Shown here: one piece after another, positions 10,162 to 21,187 of the stretch
Layout of the letters: each line of letters begins with the position of its first letter
How positions within the stretch are numbered: the stretch's first letter is position 1
Assembly (NCBI GenBank): GCA_011191875.1
Contig: DUFC01000034.1
Coordinates: 1-64,000, forward strand
DNA from: Dehalococcoidia bacterium
Lineage (GTDB): Bacteria > Chloroflexota > Dehalococcoidia > Dehalococcoidales > W498
Length of the DNA: 64,000 nucleotides
Direction: 5' to 3'
The notes under the pieces: generated by a model
What the model saw: the letters and a program-made list of their open reading frames with translations, nothing else
Database searches by the model: none
What the model was told of the DNA's origin: nothing
Translations under genes and position numbers: made by a program

Positions 10162-10396
10162 ATTTAACCCCCCAAATAGAATTCAATTGCCGAGTCATAA
10201 TTTAGCACAAAGTATAATAAAATTCAAGTCTTTAGTTATTGCCTTATTGCCATTAAGGGTGTTAAGATAATAGGCACCAGAAATAACACATGAAGATGGT
10301 GATAGGTATCGCTAGAATAAGATTGGCAAGACTTGATTAAGCCAATCGGATGATAAGATAACTTTCAGATTTGTCAATAAAAATTAATCTTCCGAG

Positions 10397-10699
10397 GTGA
10401 TAATAATGGACATTGAAATGATTCATATTGGATTTGGCAGTGTTTTAGCAATGAATAAGGTTATCGCTATAGCTTCGCCAAACTCAGCACCCATCAAACG
10501 CATCATCCAAGAAGGAAGAAATAAGGGACTACTAATTGATATGACCAGTGGCAGAAGAACAAAAGCTGTTATCTTTACCGATAGCGGGCATATTGTTTTA
10601 GCTGCCCTTACCCCAGAAACTATTGCTGGCAGGTTGCAGGCAAACCGAGAAAATCCAGTGCTAATACCAGAGCAAAGCGATGAAAAAGGTGAGCCATAA
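10397..10699 (+). CDS. DUF370 / RemA-family regulatory protein
   Basis: [72 protein letters not shown]. Immediately upstream of gmk, as in many bacteria. Confidence 0.88.
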   Translation: MIIMDIEMIHIGFGSVLAMNKVIAIASPNSAPIKRIIQEGRNKGLLIDMTSGRRTKAVIFTDSGHIVLAALTPETIAGRLQANRENPVLIPEQSDEKGEP

Positions 10700-11315
10700 A
10701 AGCCAAGTCTCACTCAGCTTGCCGATAAAACCTTTACTCATAATCCTCTCCGGTCCCTCAGGAGCAGGTAAAGATGCGATTTTAACCAGGATGAAAGAAT
10801 TAGACTATCCCCTTGAATATATTACCACCGTAACTACACGGAGTCAGCGAGCCAAGGAAATAAATAATGTAGACTACCATTTCATCTCTATGGAAAGATT
10901 CCAGAAGATGATTTCTAGTAACGAGTTACTAGAATGGGCAAATGTTTATGGTAATTGGTATGGGGTGCCTAAGCAACCAGTTAAACAAGCACTGGACAAA
11001 GGTCAAGATATAATAGCCAAGGTTGATATCCAGGGAGCATCTACCATTAAAAAAATCCTACCACAAGCAGTCTTCATCTTTGTGATGCCCCCGTCAATGA
11101 AAGAACTTACCACCAGGCTCAAGCAGCGTCACACTGAATCACCCTTCAACCTAACCTTACGCTTAAAAACTGCTGAAGAAGAAATAAAGCAACTACCCCT
11201 GTATGACTACGTAGTGTTGAACAAGCGGGATGAAATTGACCAAGCGGTTTCACACATTGCGGCTATTATCACTGCCGAAAAGTGCCGAGTAACTCCCAGG
11301 GATATTACTTTATAA
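10680..11315 (+). CDS. gmk: Guanylate kinase
   Basis: P-loop [35 protein letters not shown]. Confidence 0.95.
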   Translation: MKKVSHKSQVSLSLPIKPLLIILSGPSGAGKDAILTRMKELDYPLEYITTVTTRSQRAKEINNVDYHFISMERFQKMISSNELLEWANVYGNWYGVPKQPVKQALDKGQDIIAKVDIQGASTIKKILPQAVFIFVMPPSMKELTTRLKQRHTESPFNLTLRLKTAEEEIKQLPLYDYVVLNKRDEIDQAVSHIAAIITAEKCRVTPRDITL

Positions 11316-11320
11316 ATAAG

Positions 11321-12340
11321 CTAGAATATTGCTCCCAGTAAGCGGGCAAACAAATAACCCAGTCCGCCACAGATAGGGAAGGTTAATATCCAGGCAGTGA
11401 CAATATTGCCAGCTACCCCCCAGCGTACTGCCGACAACCGTCTGGTGGCACCAACTCCCATAATAGACGAACTTACGCAATGGGTGGTGCTTACCGGTAT
11501 ACCAAAGTTCGAAGCTACCTCAATTACCGTAGCCGCTGAGGCTTGAGTGGCGAAGCCATGAACCGGCTGAAGGCTGGTAACTCTTAGCCCTAATGTTCTA
11601 ATGACCCTCCAGCCGCCAATAGCCGTCCCTGAGCTGATAGCTAGTGCCGATATAATGATTATATACCGACCTATAGGGTCCCACAATGAGAGACGATCCC
11701 ACCAGCCAGCATCTCCAGAATAAATTACCAGCGCCATAGTGATGACACCTATAGGCATCTGACCGTCATTCTTACCATGGCTATAAGCCAAAAAGCCAGT
11801 AGTAAGCCATTGCAAACGACTAAAAATAACCCGCATTCTAGTTGGGGCACTTTGCCGGAATACCCAAAGTAGAATAACCATTAGTGCAAAGCCACCGATA
11901 AAGCCCAAGACAGGAGCCGTAACCACTGCTGATAAAACCCGTTGTAATACATTCCATTGTATCGCCTCACTACCTACTAGAGCTACCCCTGCGGCAGCTA
12001 GCCCGGTAATAAAGCTGTGAGTTATACTTACCGGTAGACCCCAGTAAGTAGCGATAGTCCCCCAGACAATAACCGCGGCTAAACCAGAAATAACTGTTAA
12101 ATATGATATTGCTTCTGGGTCTAAAATCCCCTTGCCAATGGTCATGGCAACCGCCGTGCCAGTGGCAGCACCGGCCATATTACATAAGGCAGCCAGTATT
12201 ACGGCTTTTCTAGGGGAAAGAGCACGTGAACCAACTGAGGCAGCGATGGCATTGGCGGCATCATTGAAACCGTTAACAATACCAAAACCAATAGCCAGCG
12301 CGATAATAAAGAAAAGAAGCCACAGGGAGGGGTCAGCCAT
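11321..12340 (-). CDS. Inorganic phosphate transporter, Pit family
   Basis: GFNDAANAIAASVGSRALSPRKAVILAALCN and FGIPVSTTHCVSSSIMGVGATRRLSAVRWG signatures; multiple TM segments. Confidence 0.93.
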   Translation of the reverse strand: MADPSLWLLFFIIALAIGFGIVNGFNDAANAIAASVGSRALSPRKAVILAALCNMAGAATGTAVAMTIGKGILDPEAISYLTVISGLAAVIVWGTIATYWGLPVSITHSFITGLAAAGVALVGSEAIQWNVLQRVLSAVVTAPVLGFIGGFALMVILLWVFRQSAPTRMRVIFSRLQWLTTGFLAYSHGKNDGQMPIGVITMALVIYSGDAGWWDRLSLWDPIGRYIIIISALAISSGTAIGGWRVIRTLGLRVTSLQPVHGFATQASAATVIEVASNFGIPVSTTHCVSSSIMGVGATRRLSAVRWGVAGNIVTAWILTFPICGGLGYLFARLLGAIF

Positions 12341-12962
12341 GCTTGAGGGCTACTCCTTCAAGGACATTTGCCACATCCTCGCACCTGTCGGTTGCCTGCT
12401 CCATATGCTCATAAATCTCACGCCATTTGATAATATAAGCAATATCTGTGGAATCATCAAAAAGCTCAGCCATTGCTGAGCGGAATACCCTGTCAGCCAT
12501 ATTCTCTAACCGGTTAATCTCTACACATCGTGGAAGTATTTGTTTTAACTCAGCATGATGCCGCAACTGTGGCACTGTCCCTTCTACCTCAGTTGCTGCT
12601 TGTACTATGATGTCAGCTAGCTCCCTAGCCCTCTGGCCAGGACAAGCCACCCTGTAGAGAAGCATAGCATCAGCTGCCGCATGAATAAAGTCGGTTACAT
12701 CATCCATGACATGAGCCAGTAGAGCAATATCCTCCCTATCAAAGGGGGTGACAAAGGTGCGGTGCAACTGCGCCATAATCTGATGGGTAGTAGTATCCCC
12801 CTCGTGCTCCAGCTTGGTTATTGCAGCCACTTTTTCCTCAACATTCTCGCAGGTATCAACCAGCTCTTTTAGCTTATGAGCTGCCTTTACCATATTCTGG
12901 GCACTCTGTTCAAAAAGGTCAAAGAACTTCTCCCCCCGGGGGATAAAAGAAAATTTAAACAC
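12333..12962 (-). CDS. DUF47 / PhoU-like protein
   Basis: PhoU-like helical protein (ITKLEHEGDTTTHQIMAQLHRTFVTPFDREDIALLAHVMDDVTDFIHAAAD) overlapping the pit gene. Confidence 0.9.
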   Translation of the reverse strand: MFKFSFIPRGEKFFDLFEQSAQNMVKAAHKLKELVDTCENVEEKVAAITKLEHEGDTTTHQIMAQLHRTFVTPFDREDIALLAHVMDDVTDFIHAAADAMLLYRVACPGQRARELADIIVQAATEVEGTVPQLRHHAELKQILPRCVEINRLENMADRVFRSAMAELFDDSTDIAYIIKWREIYEHMEQATDRCEDVANVLEGVALKHG

Positions 12963-13199
12963 AACTAATCCTCCTTTCCAACAAAATGCGCATTAGTAAC
13001 CAAGAGGTTGGAATTAGGGAGACAGGAAAGAAAAGATTCACCATTTGCTTCCACTGTGAGTTTAGATGAGAGTGGTACAATTGTCAAGCCAACTAATATT
13101 GATAAACAATATTCCAATCAGCAATTGACAACCAGCAGTCAGGTGCGTAGAATTCCTCCGATTGTATGAAATAGTTAAAACCAAGCCACCAAACGAATT

Positions 13200-14639
13200 A
13201 TGAACAATAGTTGGCAACCCAAGCCCGGTGATAAGATTTTCCATCCCCGACGGATTAAGCGTTATCGCTTAAGACGAATACTGGGAGTCCCTGCTCTTTT
13301 TAGTGCTGGCTATGGGAATGTTGGCTCTTCTATCTACTATGCCCTGGGCATTGTTGCTTTAGTAGCTATGGGGGCTACCCCTATAGTCTTAGCTATAGCT
13401 GGCCTTCTTTTTATATTTACTGCTCTTACCTATGCTGAAGGAACAGCCATGCTGCCTGAGGCCGGTGGCTCAGCTAGTTTTGCTCGGCACGGCTTCAATG
13501 ACCTGGCTGGCTTTGTCGCTGGCTGGGCACTAATGCTAAGCTACATTGTCACCATCTCTATATCAGCCTTCACCATCCCCCCCTACCTAGGCTACTTCTG
13601 GGAAGGATTGAAGATAGATCCTATCGCCGGCACAGCAACATCTATAGGAATCGTTATCTTCCTTATGATAATTAATGTCATCGGCGTAAAGGAAACCTCC
13701 TTCCTAAATATAGGAGCCGCCATACTAGATATAACTACCCAGGTCTCGCTGGTGATAATTGGAGTTATATTGATACTCTTACCAAATCCATCAGTCTTAG
13801 TTCAAAATATGTTTGCCCCAGGTAATTGGCCCACTCTACCCAACTTTATTCTTGGTATAGCTTTAGCTTCCATCGCCTATACCGGAATCGAAACTATGTC
13901 GCAACTGGCTGAAGAAACTAAACAACCAGAGAAAAGAGTACCCCGGGCTCTAATTATGATGATATTTACTGTCCTAGTTATCTTCGCTGGCATTTCCCTG
14001 GTATCCCTATCAGCCATGACACCTCAGGAGCTTGCCTCTGAATGGTCTCGAGACCCTGTAGCTGGCATCGCTGCTAGCCTTCCTATAGCGTTGATACGCG
14101 ACATTCTCAAGCCTCTAATAGCTATATTGGCCGGTACCATCTTACTCATAGCTACTAACGCTGGAATTATGGGTATTTCAAGACTTGCCTTCTCACTAGG
14201 TAACCATAAGCTGGTACCACCAATTCTTAGTCGAGTGCATCCCCGATTTAAAACACCCTATATTTCCATAATTCTGTTCAGCATAGTAGCCATTCTCATC
14301 TTGTCTCCAGGACTCTTTGCTGCTAATGTCTTCAAAAATATGGGAACTTTGTATGCCTTCGGTTCCCTGTTAGCCTTTATGTTTGCTCATGCCTCTATCC
14401 TTATCCTGAGAGCTAGAAAGCCAGAACTACCACGCCCCTTTAAAGTTGGTTGGAATATAACCATTAGAGGGCGTGAGTTGCCAATAAGTGCTATTCTAGG
14501 TTTGTTTGCTACTATAATAATATGGATTATTATACTTGTTACCCAACCCTATAGCCGTTGGGTTGGAATTATCTGGATGGTTGTTGGCTTGATTACTTAC
14601 TACCTCTATCGGCGAAAACAGCACATGCCTCTAACCTGA
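13200..14639 (+). CDS. APC-superfamily amino acid permease
   Basis: 479 aa; polytopic; PALFSAGYGNVGSSIYYALGIVALVAMGATP motif in TM1. Confidence 0.88.
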   Translation: MNNSWQPKPGDKIFHPRRIKRYRLRRILGVPALFSAGYGNVGSSIYYALGIVALVAMGATPIVLAIAGLLFIFTALTYAEGTAMLPEAGGSASFARHGFNDLAGFVAGWALMLSYIVTISISAFTIPPYLGYFWEGLKIDPIAGTATSIGIVIFLMIINVIGVKETSFLNIGAAILDITTQVSLVIIGVILILLPNPSVLVQNMFAPGNWPTLPNFILGIALASIAYTGIETMSQLAEETKQPEKRVPRALIMMIFTVLVIFAGISLVSLSAMTPQELASEWSRDPVAGIAASLPIALIRDILKPLIAILAGTILLIATNAGIMGISRLAFSLGNHKLVPPILSRVHPRFKTPYISIILFSIVAILILSPGLFAANVFKNMGTLYAFGSLLAFMFAHASILILRARKPELPRPFKVGWNITIRGRELPISAILGLFATIIIWIIILVTQPYSRWVGIIWMVVGLITYYLYRRKQHMPLT

Positions 14640-14724
14640 GAACAAACAGAAGACAATAAATAAAGAATATTGTAGATTTCTAAAAAGAAGACTATAATAC
14701 CTAAACCAGTTGGAATAGAAAGCA

Positions 14725-15150
14725 ATGGAATTTTACAAGATTCTTGTGCCGGTAATAGGCACCGATGCTGACGAAGAAGCAATGAAGCTAGCCTGTAGGT
14801 TGGCTAAGAAGAATAAGGCTAAAATTTGGGCAGTTTATGTAATTGCAGTGAAACGTGCCCTACCGTTAGATGCCGAAATTGAATCTGAGATTAGAACGGC
14901 AGAAGGTATACTAGACCACATAGAGGCTGTTGCTGAAGAACAAGACTGTGAGGTAGATACTGACCTACTTCAAGCTCGTGAGGTGGCACCAAGCATTGTC
15001 GATGAAGCCGTAGAACGAGAGGTTGACCTAATCTTAATGGGTGTTACCTACGAGAGGCGCTTTGGTCAGTTTAGCCTGGGTAATGTGGTACCTTATGTGC
15101 TGAAAAATGCTCCCTGCCGTGTTATACTATATCACCAACCTACTGCATGA
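14725..15150 (+). CDS. Universal stress protein (UspA family)
   Basis: ILVPVIGTDADEEAMKLACRLAKK...VDLILMGVTYERRFGQFSLGNVVPYVLKNAPCRVILY. Confidence 0.9.
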   Translation: MEFYKILVPVIGTDADEEAMKLACRLAKKNKAKIWAVYVIAVKRALPLDAEIESEIRTAEGILDHIEAVAEEQDCEVDTDLLQAREVAPSIVDEAVEREVDLILMGVTYERRFGQFSLGNVVPYVLKNAPCRVILYHQPTA

Positions 15151-15162
15151 TGAGGTCAATGT

Positions 15163-15561
15163 ATGAAAGTAGTTATTATGGGCTGTGGACGAGTCGGTGC
15201 CCAGCTAGCGGCACTGCTGGATGCCGAGGGGCACCTGGTTACCACTTTAGATACTGATGCCTATAGCTTCCGAAGGCTTCCCCCTGATTTTAATGGTACG
15301 GCACTACTAGGTAATGGCATTGATGAAGAAGCACTTATAAGGGCAGGCATAGAGGAAGCCGACGCCTTTGTCGCTGTAACCCAGGGAGATAACCGCAATG
15401 TAATGGCAGCTCAAATTGCTAAGCATGTCTTCAATGTACCCAGGGTAATCTGCCGTATCTATGACCCCTTGCGACAGGAATTGTACAGCACTCTGGGGCT
15501 AGAAGCCTTCAGTCCAACCACGATATTTGCCCAGTTGTTAAAAGAAAAGCTGGTGAGTTGA
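15163..15561 (+). CDS. TrkA-N (RCK_N) domain protein
   Basis: MKVVIMGCGRVGAQLAALLDAEGHLVTTLDTDAYSFRRLP; NAD-binding Rossmann; no RCK_C domain. Confidence 0.88.
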   Translation: MKVVIMGCGRVGAQLAALLDAEGHLVTTLDTDAYSFRRLPPDFNGTALLGNGIDEEALIRAGIEEADAFVAVTQGDNRNVMAAQIAKHVFNVPRVICRIYDPLRQELYSTLGLEAFSPTTIFAQLLKEKLVS

Positions 15562-15570
15562 GGTGGAAAC

Positions 15571-16233
15571 ATGTATATCATTGTAGTTGGTGGGGGTAAA
15601 GTAGGCTATTATTTAACTAAAGCTCTGCTGGATGAAGGACATGAAGTCCTTCTTGTGGAAAAGAATGTCACCATATGCAAAAACACTGTAGATGAGATGG
15701 GTAGCGTTTGCTTTCGGGGTGATGGATGTGAGGCATCTACCTTGGCTGAAGTAGGCGCTGGGCGGGCTGATATGCTCATCGCTGTAACCGGTGATGACGA
15801 AGACAATTTGGTTGCCTGCCAGGTAGCCAAGCATAAATTTAATGTGCCCCGGACTATATCCCGTATCAGAAACCCAAAGAATGAAACCATCTTCAAGAAA
15901 CTGGGTATTGATGTTACGGTAAGTAGCACTAATATCATCCTTGAGCACATAGAAGAAGAGTTGCCAACACACTCTGTGACCCGCTTGTTAGACATTAGAG
16001 ATAAGGGAATGGAGATTGTAGAGGTAAAAATCCTCCCTGAGTCAACTACAGTGGGCAAAGCAGTCAGAGAGCTTTCACTACCTGAGGAAAGTTCATTGTG
16101 TCTCCTTCTTCGTAAGCAAGAGAAGCCTATCATTCCCAAAGCCGATACTATCCTTCAGTCAGAAGACCGGATAATAGCTATTACCCCCCTTGAGTCAGAA
16201 GAGGTACTACGAGCTACCTTGACGAGCACCTAG
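15571..16233 (+). CDS. TrkA family protein (RCK_N + RCK_C)
   Basis: MYIIVVGGGKVGYYLTKALLDEGHEVLLVEKN... with C-terminal TrkA_C-like domain. Confidence 0.9.
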   Translation: MYIIVVGGGKVGYYLTKALLDEGHEVLLVEKNVTICKNTVDEMGSVCFRGDGCEASTLAEVGAGRADMLIAVTGDDEDNLVACQVAKHKFNVPRTISRIRNPKNETIFKKLGIDVTVSSTNIILEHIEEELPTHSVTRLLDIRDKGMEIVEVKILPESTTVGKAVRELSLPEESSLCLLLRKQEKPIIPKADTILQSEDRIIAITPLESEEVLRATLTST

Positions 16234-16294
16234 AAGCTTTAAACTAATACAAGCCATTTATCAAGGGGAAGCTATGCCAGTGAAAGGTGCTTGC

Positions 16295-16600
16295 TCATTG
16301 GCTGGTATGTGCTAGCCGATAGGGATACAGAGCTAGTAAAGCTACCGCGAAGACAGCATCCAGGATAATTGCCATCCCAACTTGGCTGAAGTCAACGGCA
16401 CCTTGGAATATGTAGTACAACCCGGTTACTGCAGCAAGAATACACCACAATATGGCAAACTTTACCCAGGTAAGGTGCCGTAACGGGTATCGCCCGTCTA
16501 CTATCAACCAGACCCCAGGAGCAATAGAAGAGATGCCTACCATCTCCCTAACATACGTTACTGAGCGAAAGACGTCGGGTATTTCCCCGAAACCCATCAT
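16295..16600 (-). CDS. Hypothetical membrane protein
   Basis: 101-aa ORF with two to three hydrophobic segments. Confidence 0.55.
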   Translation of the reverse strand: MMGFGEIPDVFRSVTYVREMVGISSIAPGVWLIVDGRYPLRHLTWVKFAILWCILAAVTGLYYIFQGAVDFSQVGMAIILDAVFAVALLALYPYRLAHTSQ

Positions 16601-16868
16601 GCTCTATAACTGGTAAGATACAATAATATCCACCAAACCCGCTAAAATACTTATCCCCCAAAGAGAACCAACGCTACCTTTAGACCACGTATCATTACTT
16701 ACCTCCCTTTCTAGCGTTTAATTGAGATTGTATTATTATATGCTGTGCTAATAATATATTAACAAACATATTAATCGGTAGGATTATCCGGCGTTATTTA
16801 ACAACCTCATATTTATTACCCACTATTATTTTGCTATACTAGTCAAAGCTAATATTAGGAGGTGTTCT

Positions 16869-17378
16869 ATGACAGCGAGCAAGCCTAACAAATATTGGAT
16901 GCTGGTTATTATTCTCCTGATAGTTATTATTGCTGCTGGTAGTGTAATAGTTCGGTCAAGATATTGCCCAAGCCAGCCTATAGACATTTCTATACCGCCC
17001 AGCCAGGAGTTAGAAGGTGAGATTTACATCGGCGGTGCTGTCACTAACCCTGGTTTCTATTCTTTAAAAACCGAAGATAGTATAGGAGATATTATTCAAG
17101 CTGCTGGCGGAATTGGTAGTAGTGCCGACTTCCATCAGCTTAAACTCTACATTCCCTGTATAGGAGAGGAATATCAGCTACAAAAAATAGATATTAATCG
17201 AGCCGAAGTGTGGCTACTACAGGCTCTGCCTGGCATTGGTGAAATTAGGGCTCAAGCTATCGTAGACTATCGGCGTCAAAATGGTCCATTTCACAACATC
17301 AATGAATTGATCAAAGTGGAAGGCATAGGGGTAACTACCTACGAGCACGTCAAACACCTTATTACTGTAGCCGACTAA
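16869..17378 (+). CDS. comEA: ComEA-like helix-hairpin-helix DNA-binding protein
   Basis: N-terminal TM; SLBB-like GEIYIGGAVTNPGFYSLKTEDSIGDIIQAAGG; C-terminal INRAEVWLLQALPGIGEIRAQAIVDYRRQNGPFHNINELIKVEGIG. Confidence 0.92.
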   Translation: MTASKPNKYWMLVIILLIVIIAAGSVIVRSRYCPSQPIDISIPPSQELEGEIYIGGAVTNPGFYSLKTEDSIGDIIQAAGGIGSSADFHQLKLYIPCIGEEYQLQKIDINRAEVWLLQALPGIGEIRAQAIVDYRRQNGPFHNINELIKVEGIGVTTYEHVKHLITVAD

Positions 17379-17396
17379 TATTCAGGATGGAGGATA

Positions 17397-19829
17397 GTGA
17401 CTCTTATCTATCTTAGTTGCGCCTGGGTGGTTGGTATTTATTTGGGTTCAAAATTTAATCTACCTTTAGCCTTCCTCTTCACCGGACTTATCCCCCTCTC
17501 CCTACTTCTCTTCCTTCGTCACCGCAGAAAGCTAATAATCCTGAGCAGTCTATGTCTTATTGCCCTCTTTGGTGGAGCCTTTTGCTATCAGTCAAGCTTG
17601 CCCATTGTTAATGAGAACTGCCTCCAATTTTACAACGACCACGGAGCAGTAGAATTCAAGGGTATGGTTAATGTGGACCCTGAGGTCAGAGATAAATCTA
17701 CTCACCTCCGCTTGTCAGCCACAGAAATTAAAGTTGATAAAGAATGGCAAGAGGTTTCAGGAACGGCTCTACTATTTGTACCCCGATACCCTACCTATGA
17801 CTATGGTGATATGCTCCTCGTGACCGGGGAACTGGAAACACCATCCCAGCTTGATGACTTTGATTACAGAGGTTATCTAGCCCACCAAGGAATCTACTCC
17901 ACTATGCTCTACCCTAAGATAGAAATTCTTGAAATGGGGGAGGGCTTTAAGCCTCTGGAATGGATTTACTCACTAAGAAACCGCCTATCCCAAACCCTGT
18001 CTGAAGTTTTACCCGAGCCACAGGCGTCGCTTGCTCAGGGTATTATTCTAGGCATCCGAGGCAATATTCCCTCATCAACCTATGACGCTTTTGTCCATAG
18101 TGGTACTGCTCATATGTTAGCCATATCCGGACTCCACCTCAGCATCGTAGCTGGTATTATGATTAGCCTCGGTATATGGCTCTTTGGCATGAGACGCTAC
18201 ATCTACATCTGGCTAGCGCTTAGTACAATCTGGCTTTTTGCCTTGCTTACTGGTATGCACGCACCGGTGACTAGAGGAGCGATTATGGCTAGCCTGTTCC
18301 TCACTGCTGAGCTTCTGGGTAGACAGCGCAGTGCCATTACCTCCCTTGCCTTTGCTGCAGCTATAATGGTCGGTATTAGCCCCCAGGTATTGTGGACCGC
18401 TTCCTTCCAGCTAAGCTTTCTAGCTATGGCTGGTTTAATCTTTGTATTCCCACCTATCCGAGATTTAGGTAGGAAAACTGTCAATACTACTCTAGGCGAA
18501 AACAGACCAGTAACACCACTAGCCTATTTCATTACCGATAGCTTCAGTGTAGCCCTGGGGGCAATCATAGCTGTCTGGCCACTCATTGCTCATTACTTCA
18601 GCATTATTTCATTTGTTGCTCCCCTAGCCACATTCTTTACTCTACCAGCCTTACCTGGCATCATTATCACTGGCGCTTTAGCTGGTTCCTTAGGACTTGT
18701 TGCCTTACCTATCGCCCAGGTTGTAGCCTGGCTAGCCTGGCTCTTCCTATCATATATGCTCATGGTAGTCAATGGCTTTGCCGCCCTTCCTATATCTTCC
18801 ATTGAGGTAGGCTCGGTTGACACTACCCTGATATGGGTTTATTATCTAGCCCTTGCCTCAGCTATCTGGTTCAACAGCAATAGGAAGAGGTTGACTAATC
18901 TGATGCCTGAAACTACAGCCAGACTAAAGTCAGGGATAAGTAAATCCTCTATCCTCATTTCCGGATTACCCAAGAAGTGGATTATCCCACCACTGCTAGT
19001 GTTAGCTATCTTGGTATCACTCGTCGCTGCCACTATGCCCGATGATAACCTCTATATAAGCTTCCTTAATGTAGGCCAGGGTGACGCCATACTGATTCAA
19101 AAGGGTAATCAGCAGGTTCTGGTTGACGGCGGACCCAGCCCCCAGGCAGTAAGCTTGGAATTAAGTAAAAAGCTTCCCTTCTGGGATAGAACTATTGACC
19201 TGGTAGTATTGACCCACCCCAGTGCTGACCATGTCACCGGTCTAGTAGAGGTTCTACAAAGATATAAGGTTGAGCAAGTACTCTATCCTGATTTAGATTT
19301 TAAGTCCGATATATACGATAAGTGGCTCAGGTTACTCAATGAAAAGAATACTAAATGCACCATAGCTCAAGCCGGACATAAGATTGACTTAGGCGAGGGA
19401 GTAGTAATAGAGGTGCTCAACCCACCGGAAATACTATTCACCGACACCAGTTCCGATATAGACAATAACGGCATGGTATTGCGTTTAAGTATAGGCGAGG
19501 TGAGCTTCCTGCTTACCGCCGATATAAGGCAGGAGGCAGAATTTGAGCTTATTAACCGTAGAGCTGGCCTCTATAGCACTGTACTCAAGGTGGCTCACCA
19601 CGGCTCGAATACTTCTACCTGCCAAGAGTTCCTGGCGGTGGTTAACCCACAACTAGCCGTTATCTCAGTTGGCGCCGATAATAGATTTGGTCATCCCACC
19701 CCTGAGGTAATGGAGAGACTTGAGGATAAGCTAGGCTCAGAAAATATCTACCGCACCGATGAACACGGCACCATAGAATTCATCACCAATGGCGAAAGAC
19801 TGTGGGTGAGTGTGGAGAAGAAACAATAA
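17397..19829 (+). CDS. comEC: ComEC/Rec2 DNA internalization protein
   Basis: 810 aa; DUF4131, competence TM domain (HSGTAHMLAISGLHLSIVAG), C-terminal metallo-beta-lactamase domain (NVGQGDAILI...LTHPSADHVTGL). Confidence 0.95.
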   Translation: MTLIYLSCAWVVGIYLGSKFNLPLAFLFTGLIPLSLLLFLRHRRKLIILSSLCLIALFGGAFCYQSSLPIVNENCLQFYNDHGAVEFKGMVNVDPEVRDKSTHLRLSATEIKVDKEWQEVSGTALLFVPRYPTYDYGDMLLVTGELETPSQLDDFDYRGYLAHQGIYSTMLYPKIEILEMGEGFKPLEWIYSLRNRLSQTLSEVLPEPQASLAQGIILGIRGNIPSSTYDAFVHSGTAHMLAISGLHLSIVAGIMISLGIWLFGMRRYIYIWLALSTIWLFALLTGMHAPVTRGAIMASLFLTAELLGRQRSAITSLAFAAAIMVGISPQVLWTASFQLSFLAMAGLIFVFPPIRDLGRKTVNTTLGENRPVTPLAYFITDSFSVALGAIIAVWPLIAHYFSIISFVAPLATFFTLPALPGIIITGALAGSLGLVALPIAQVVAWLAWLFLSYMLMVVNGFAALPISSIEVGSVDTTLIWVYYLALASAIWFNSNRKRLTNLMPETTARLKSGISKSSILISGLPKKWIIPPLLVLAILVSLVAATMPDDNLYISFLNVGQGDAILIQKGNQQVLVDGGPSPQAVSLELSKKLPFWDRTIDLVVLTHPSADHVTGLVEVLQRYKVEQVLYPDLDFKSDIYDKWLRLLNEKNTKCTIAQAGHKIDLGEGVVIEVLNPPEILFTDTSSDIDNNGMVLRLSIGEVSFLLTADIRQEAEFELINRRAGLYSTVLKVAHHGSNTSTCQEFLAVVNPQLAVISVGADNRFGHPTPEVMERLEDKLGSENIYRTDEHGTIEFITNGERLWVSVEKKQ

Positions 19830-20082
19830 ATCACACTATATCAGCGATTAACTTAAAAATTGAGATTTTGGGTTAAGCCTGAGCAGAGTTTCCTTGTCAT
19901 TGATTATATGAAAGCGAAGAAATCCCTTTTAGAGATTTCTTTATCATCCTTACACCGAATGACTTCTCGCAATAACGTATAAAGTAGCGAAGCCAAACTG
20001 CATTTCATCGGTTTTGTGGGACTAACCTTTTCACCATTCCAGCGTTATAGTATAGTAGTGATAATAAACAGGAGGCTTTCCT

Positions 20083-20898
20083 ATGAAAAAGCTAATAATA
20101 GGAATGATACTGGTAACGTGTCTGTTGGTGCCGGTTTCTTGCGCCAGGACACCTTCAGAAGAGCCCTCAATGTCACCGGGACAGGAAGACATCGACTACA
20201 AGAATACTGGGGCTGGGGATTTACCATCAACAACAGAAGAGCGGATGATAGTCCGCACCGGGGATATGTCACTGGTAGTGGAGAATGTGGTTGAAGCCCG
20301 GGATGAGATAGCCCAGCTGGCGATAAGGTTTGACGGCTATGTGGTATCATCCCACATCTCAGGTGAGGAACAGGATAGGACGGGATGGATTTCTATTCGG
20401 GTGCCTGATGATAAATTTGACCAAGTGCTAGCCGAACTCAGGAACTTAGCCGTAAGAGTAACCTCAGAAAGCACTGATAGCCGGGATGTAACCGAGGAGT
20501 ATGTTGACCTCCAGTCTAGACTCAGGAACGCTGAAGCAACTGAGAACCAATATCTAGCCCTTTTAGAAAAATCCGAGGATGTGGACGATATCCTTAAAAT
20601 TTACGAAAAGCTATCCCAGGTAAGGCGTGAAATAGAGCAAATCCAGGGTCGGATGCAGTATCTGGAACGAACATCATCAATGAGCCTAATTTCAATCTAT
20701 CTGAAGCCGGTTGCTACTGCTAATCCACTGGTTCGTGCTGGCTGGAATGCTCTAGAGATTCTCAAATCTGCTGTTCGTGGGCTCGTTATCTTCGGGCAGT
20801 GGCTAGGCGTCGCCGCCATCTGGTTAATAATCTTTAGCCCTATATGGGGGACTATTCTGGGTATTATCTACTGGCGTCGCCGGAAGAAAAGAACTTAG
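20083..20898 (+). CDS. DUF4349-domain lipoprotein
   Basis: Lipobox LLVPVSCA; RMIVRTGDMSLVVENVVEARDEIAQLAIRFDGYVVSS...; C-terminal TM. Confidence 0.85.
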   Translation: MKKLIIGMILVTCLLVPVSCARTPSEEPSMSPGQEDIDYKNTGAGDLPSTTEERMIVRTGDMSLVVENVVEARDEIAQLAIRFDGYVVSSHISGEEQDRTGWISIRVPDDKFDQVLAELRNLAVRVTSESTDSRDVTEEYVDLQSRLRNAEATENQYLALLEKSEDVDDILKIYEKLSQVRREIEQIQGRMQYLERTSSMSLISIYLKPVATANPLVRAGWNALEILKSAVRGLVIFGQWLGVAAIWLIIFSPIWGTILGIIYWRRRKKRT

Positions 20899-21172
20899 AT
20901 GAAAGCCTTTTCACAACTTCTTCCCGGCTCAAACCATCAATAGCTATAACCTTACTCCTAATAGTATGACCCTTTATAATATTTATACTGCCTTTGCCTA
21001 TTTTCAGAAGCTGGCTTAGTAAAGTTATGAGTTCCCTATTAGCCTTACCTTTGGTTGGTGGCGCTGATACCTTTACCTGCAATACCCCATTCCTGAAGCC
21101 TACCACCTCACTCATATTGGTACTAGGGTAAACATGCATTGCAATATTTACTTTATTCCCCGAAGTAGGCAC
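20864..21172 (-). CDS. DUF167 (YggU) family protein
   Basis: LQVKVSAPPTKGKANRELITLLSQLLKIGKGSINIIKGHTIRSKVIAI. Confidence 0.85.
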   Translation of the reverse strand: MPTSGNKVNIAMHVYPSTNMSEVVGFRNGVLQVKVSAPPTKGKANRELITLLSQLLKIGKGSINIIKGHTIRSKVIAIDGLSREEVVKRLSSKFFSSGDASR

Positions 21173-21187
21173 ATCCAGTAAGCTCAG

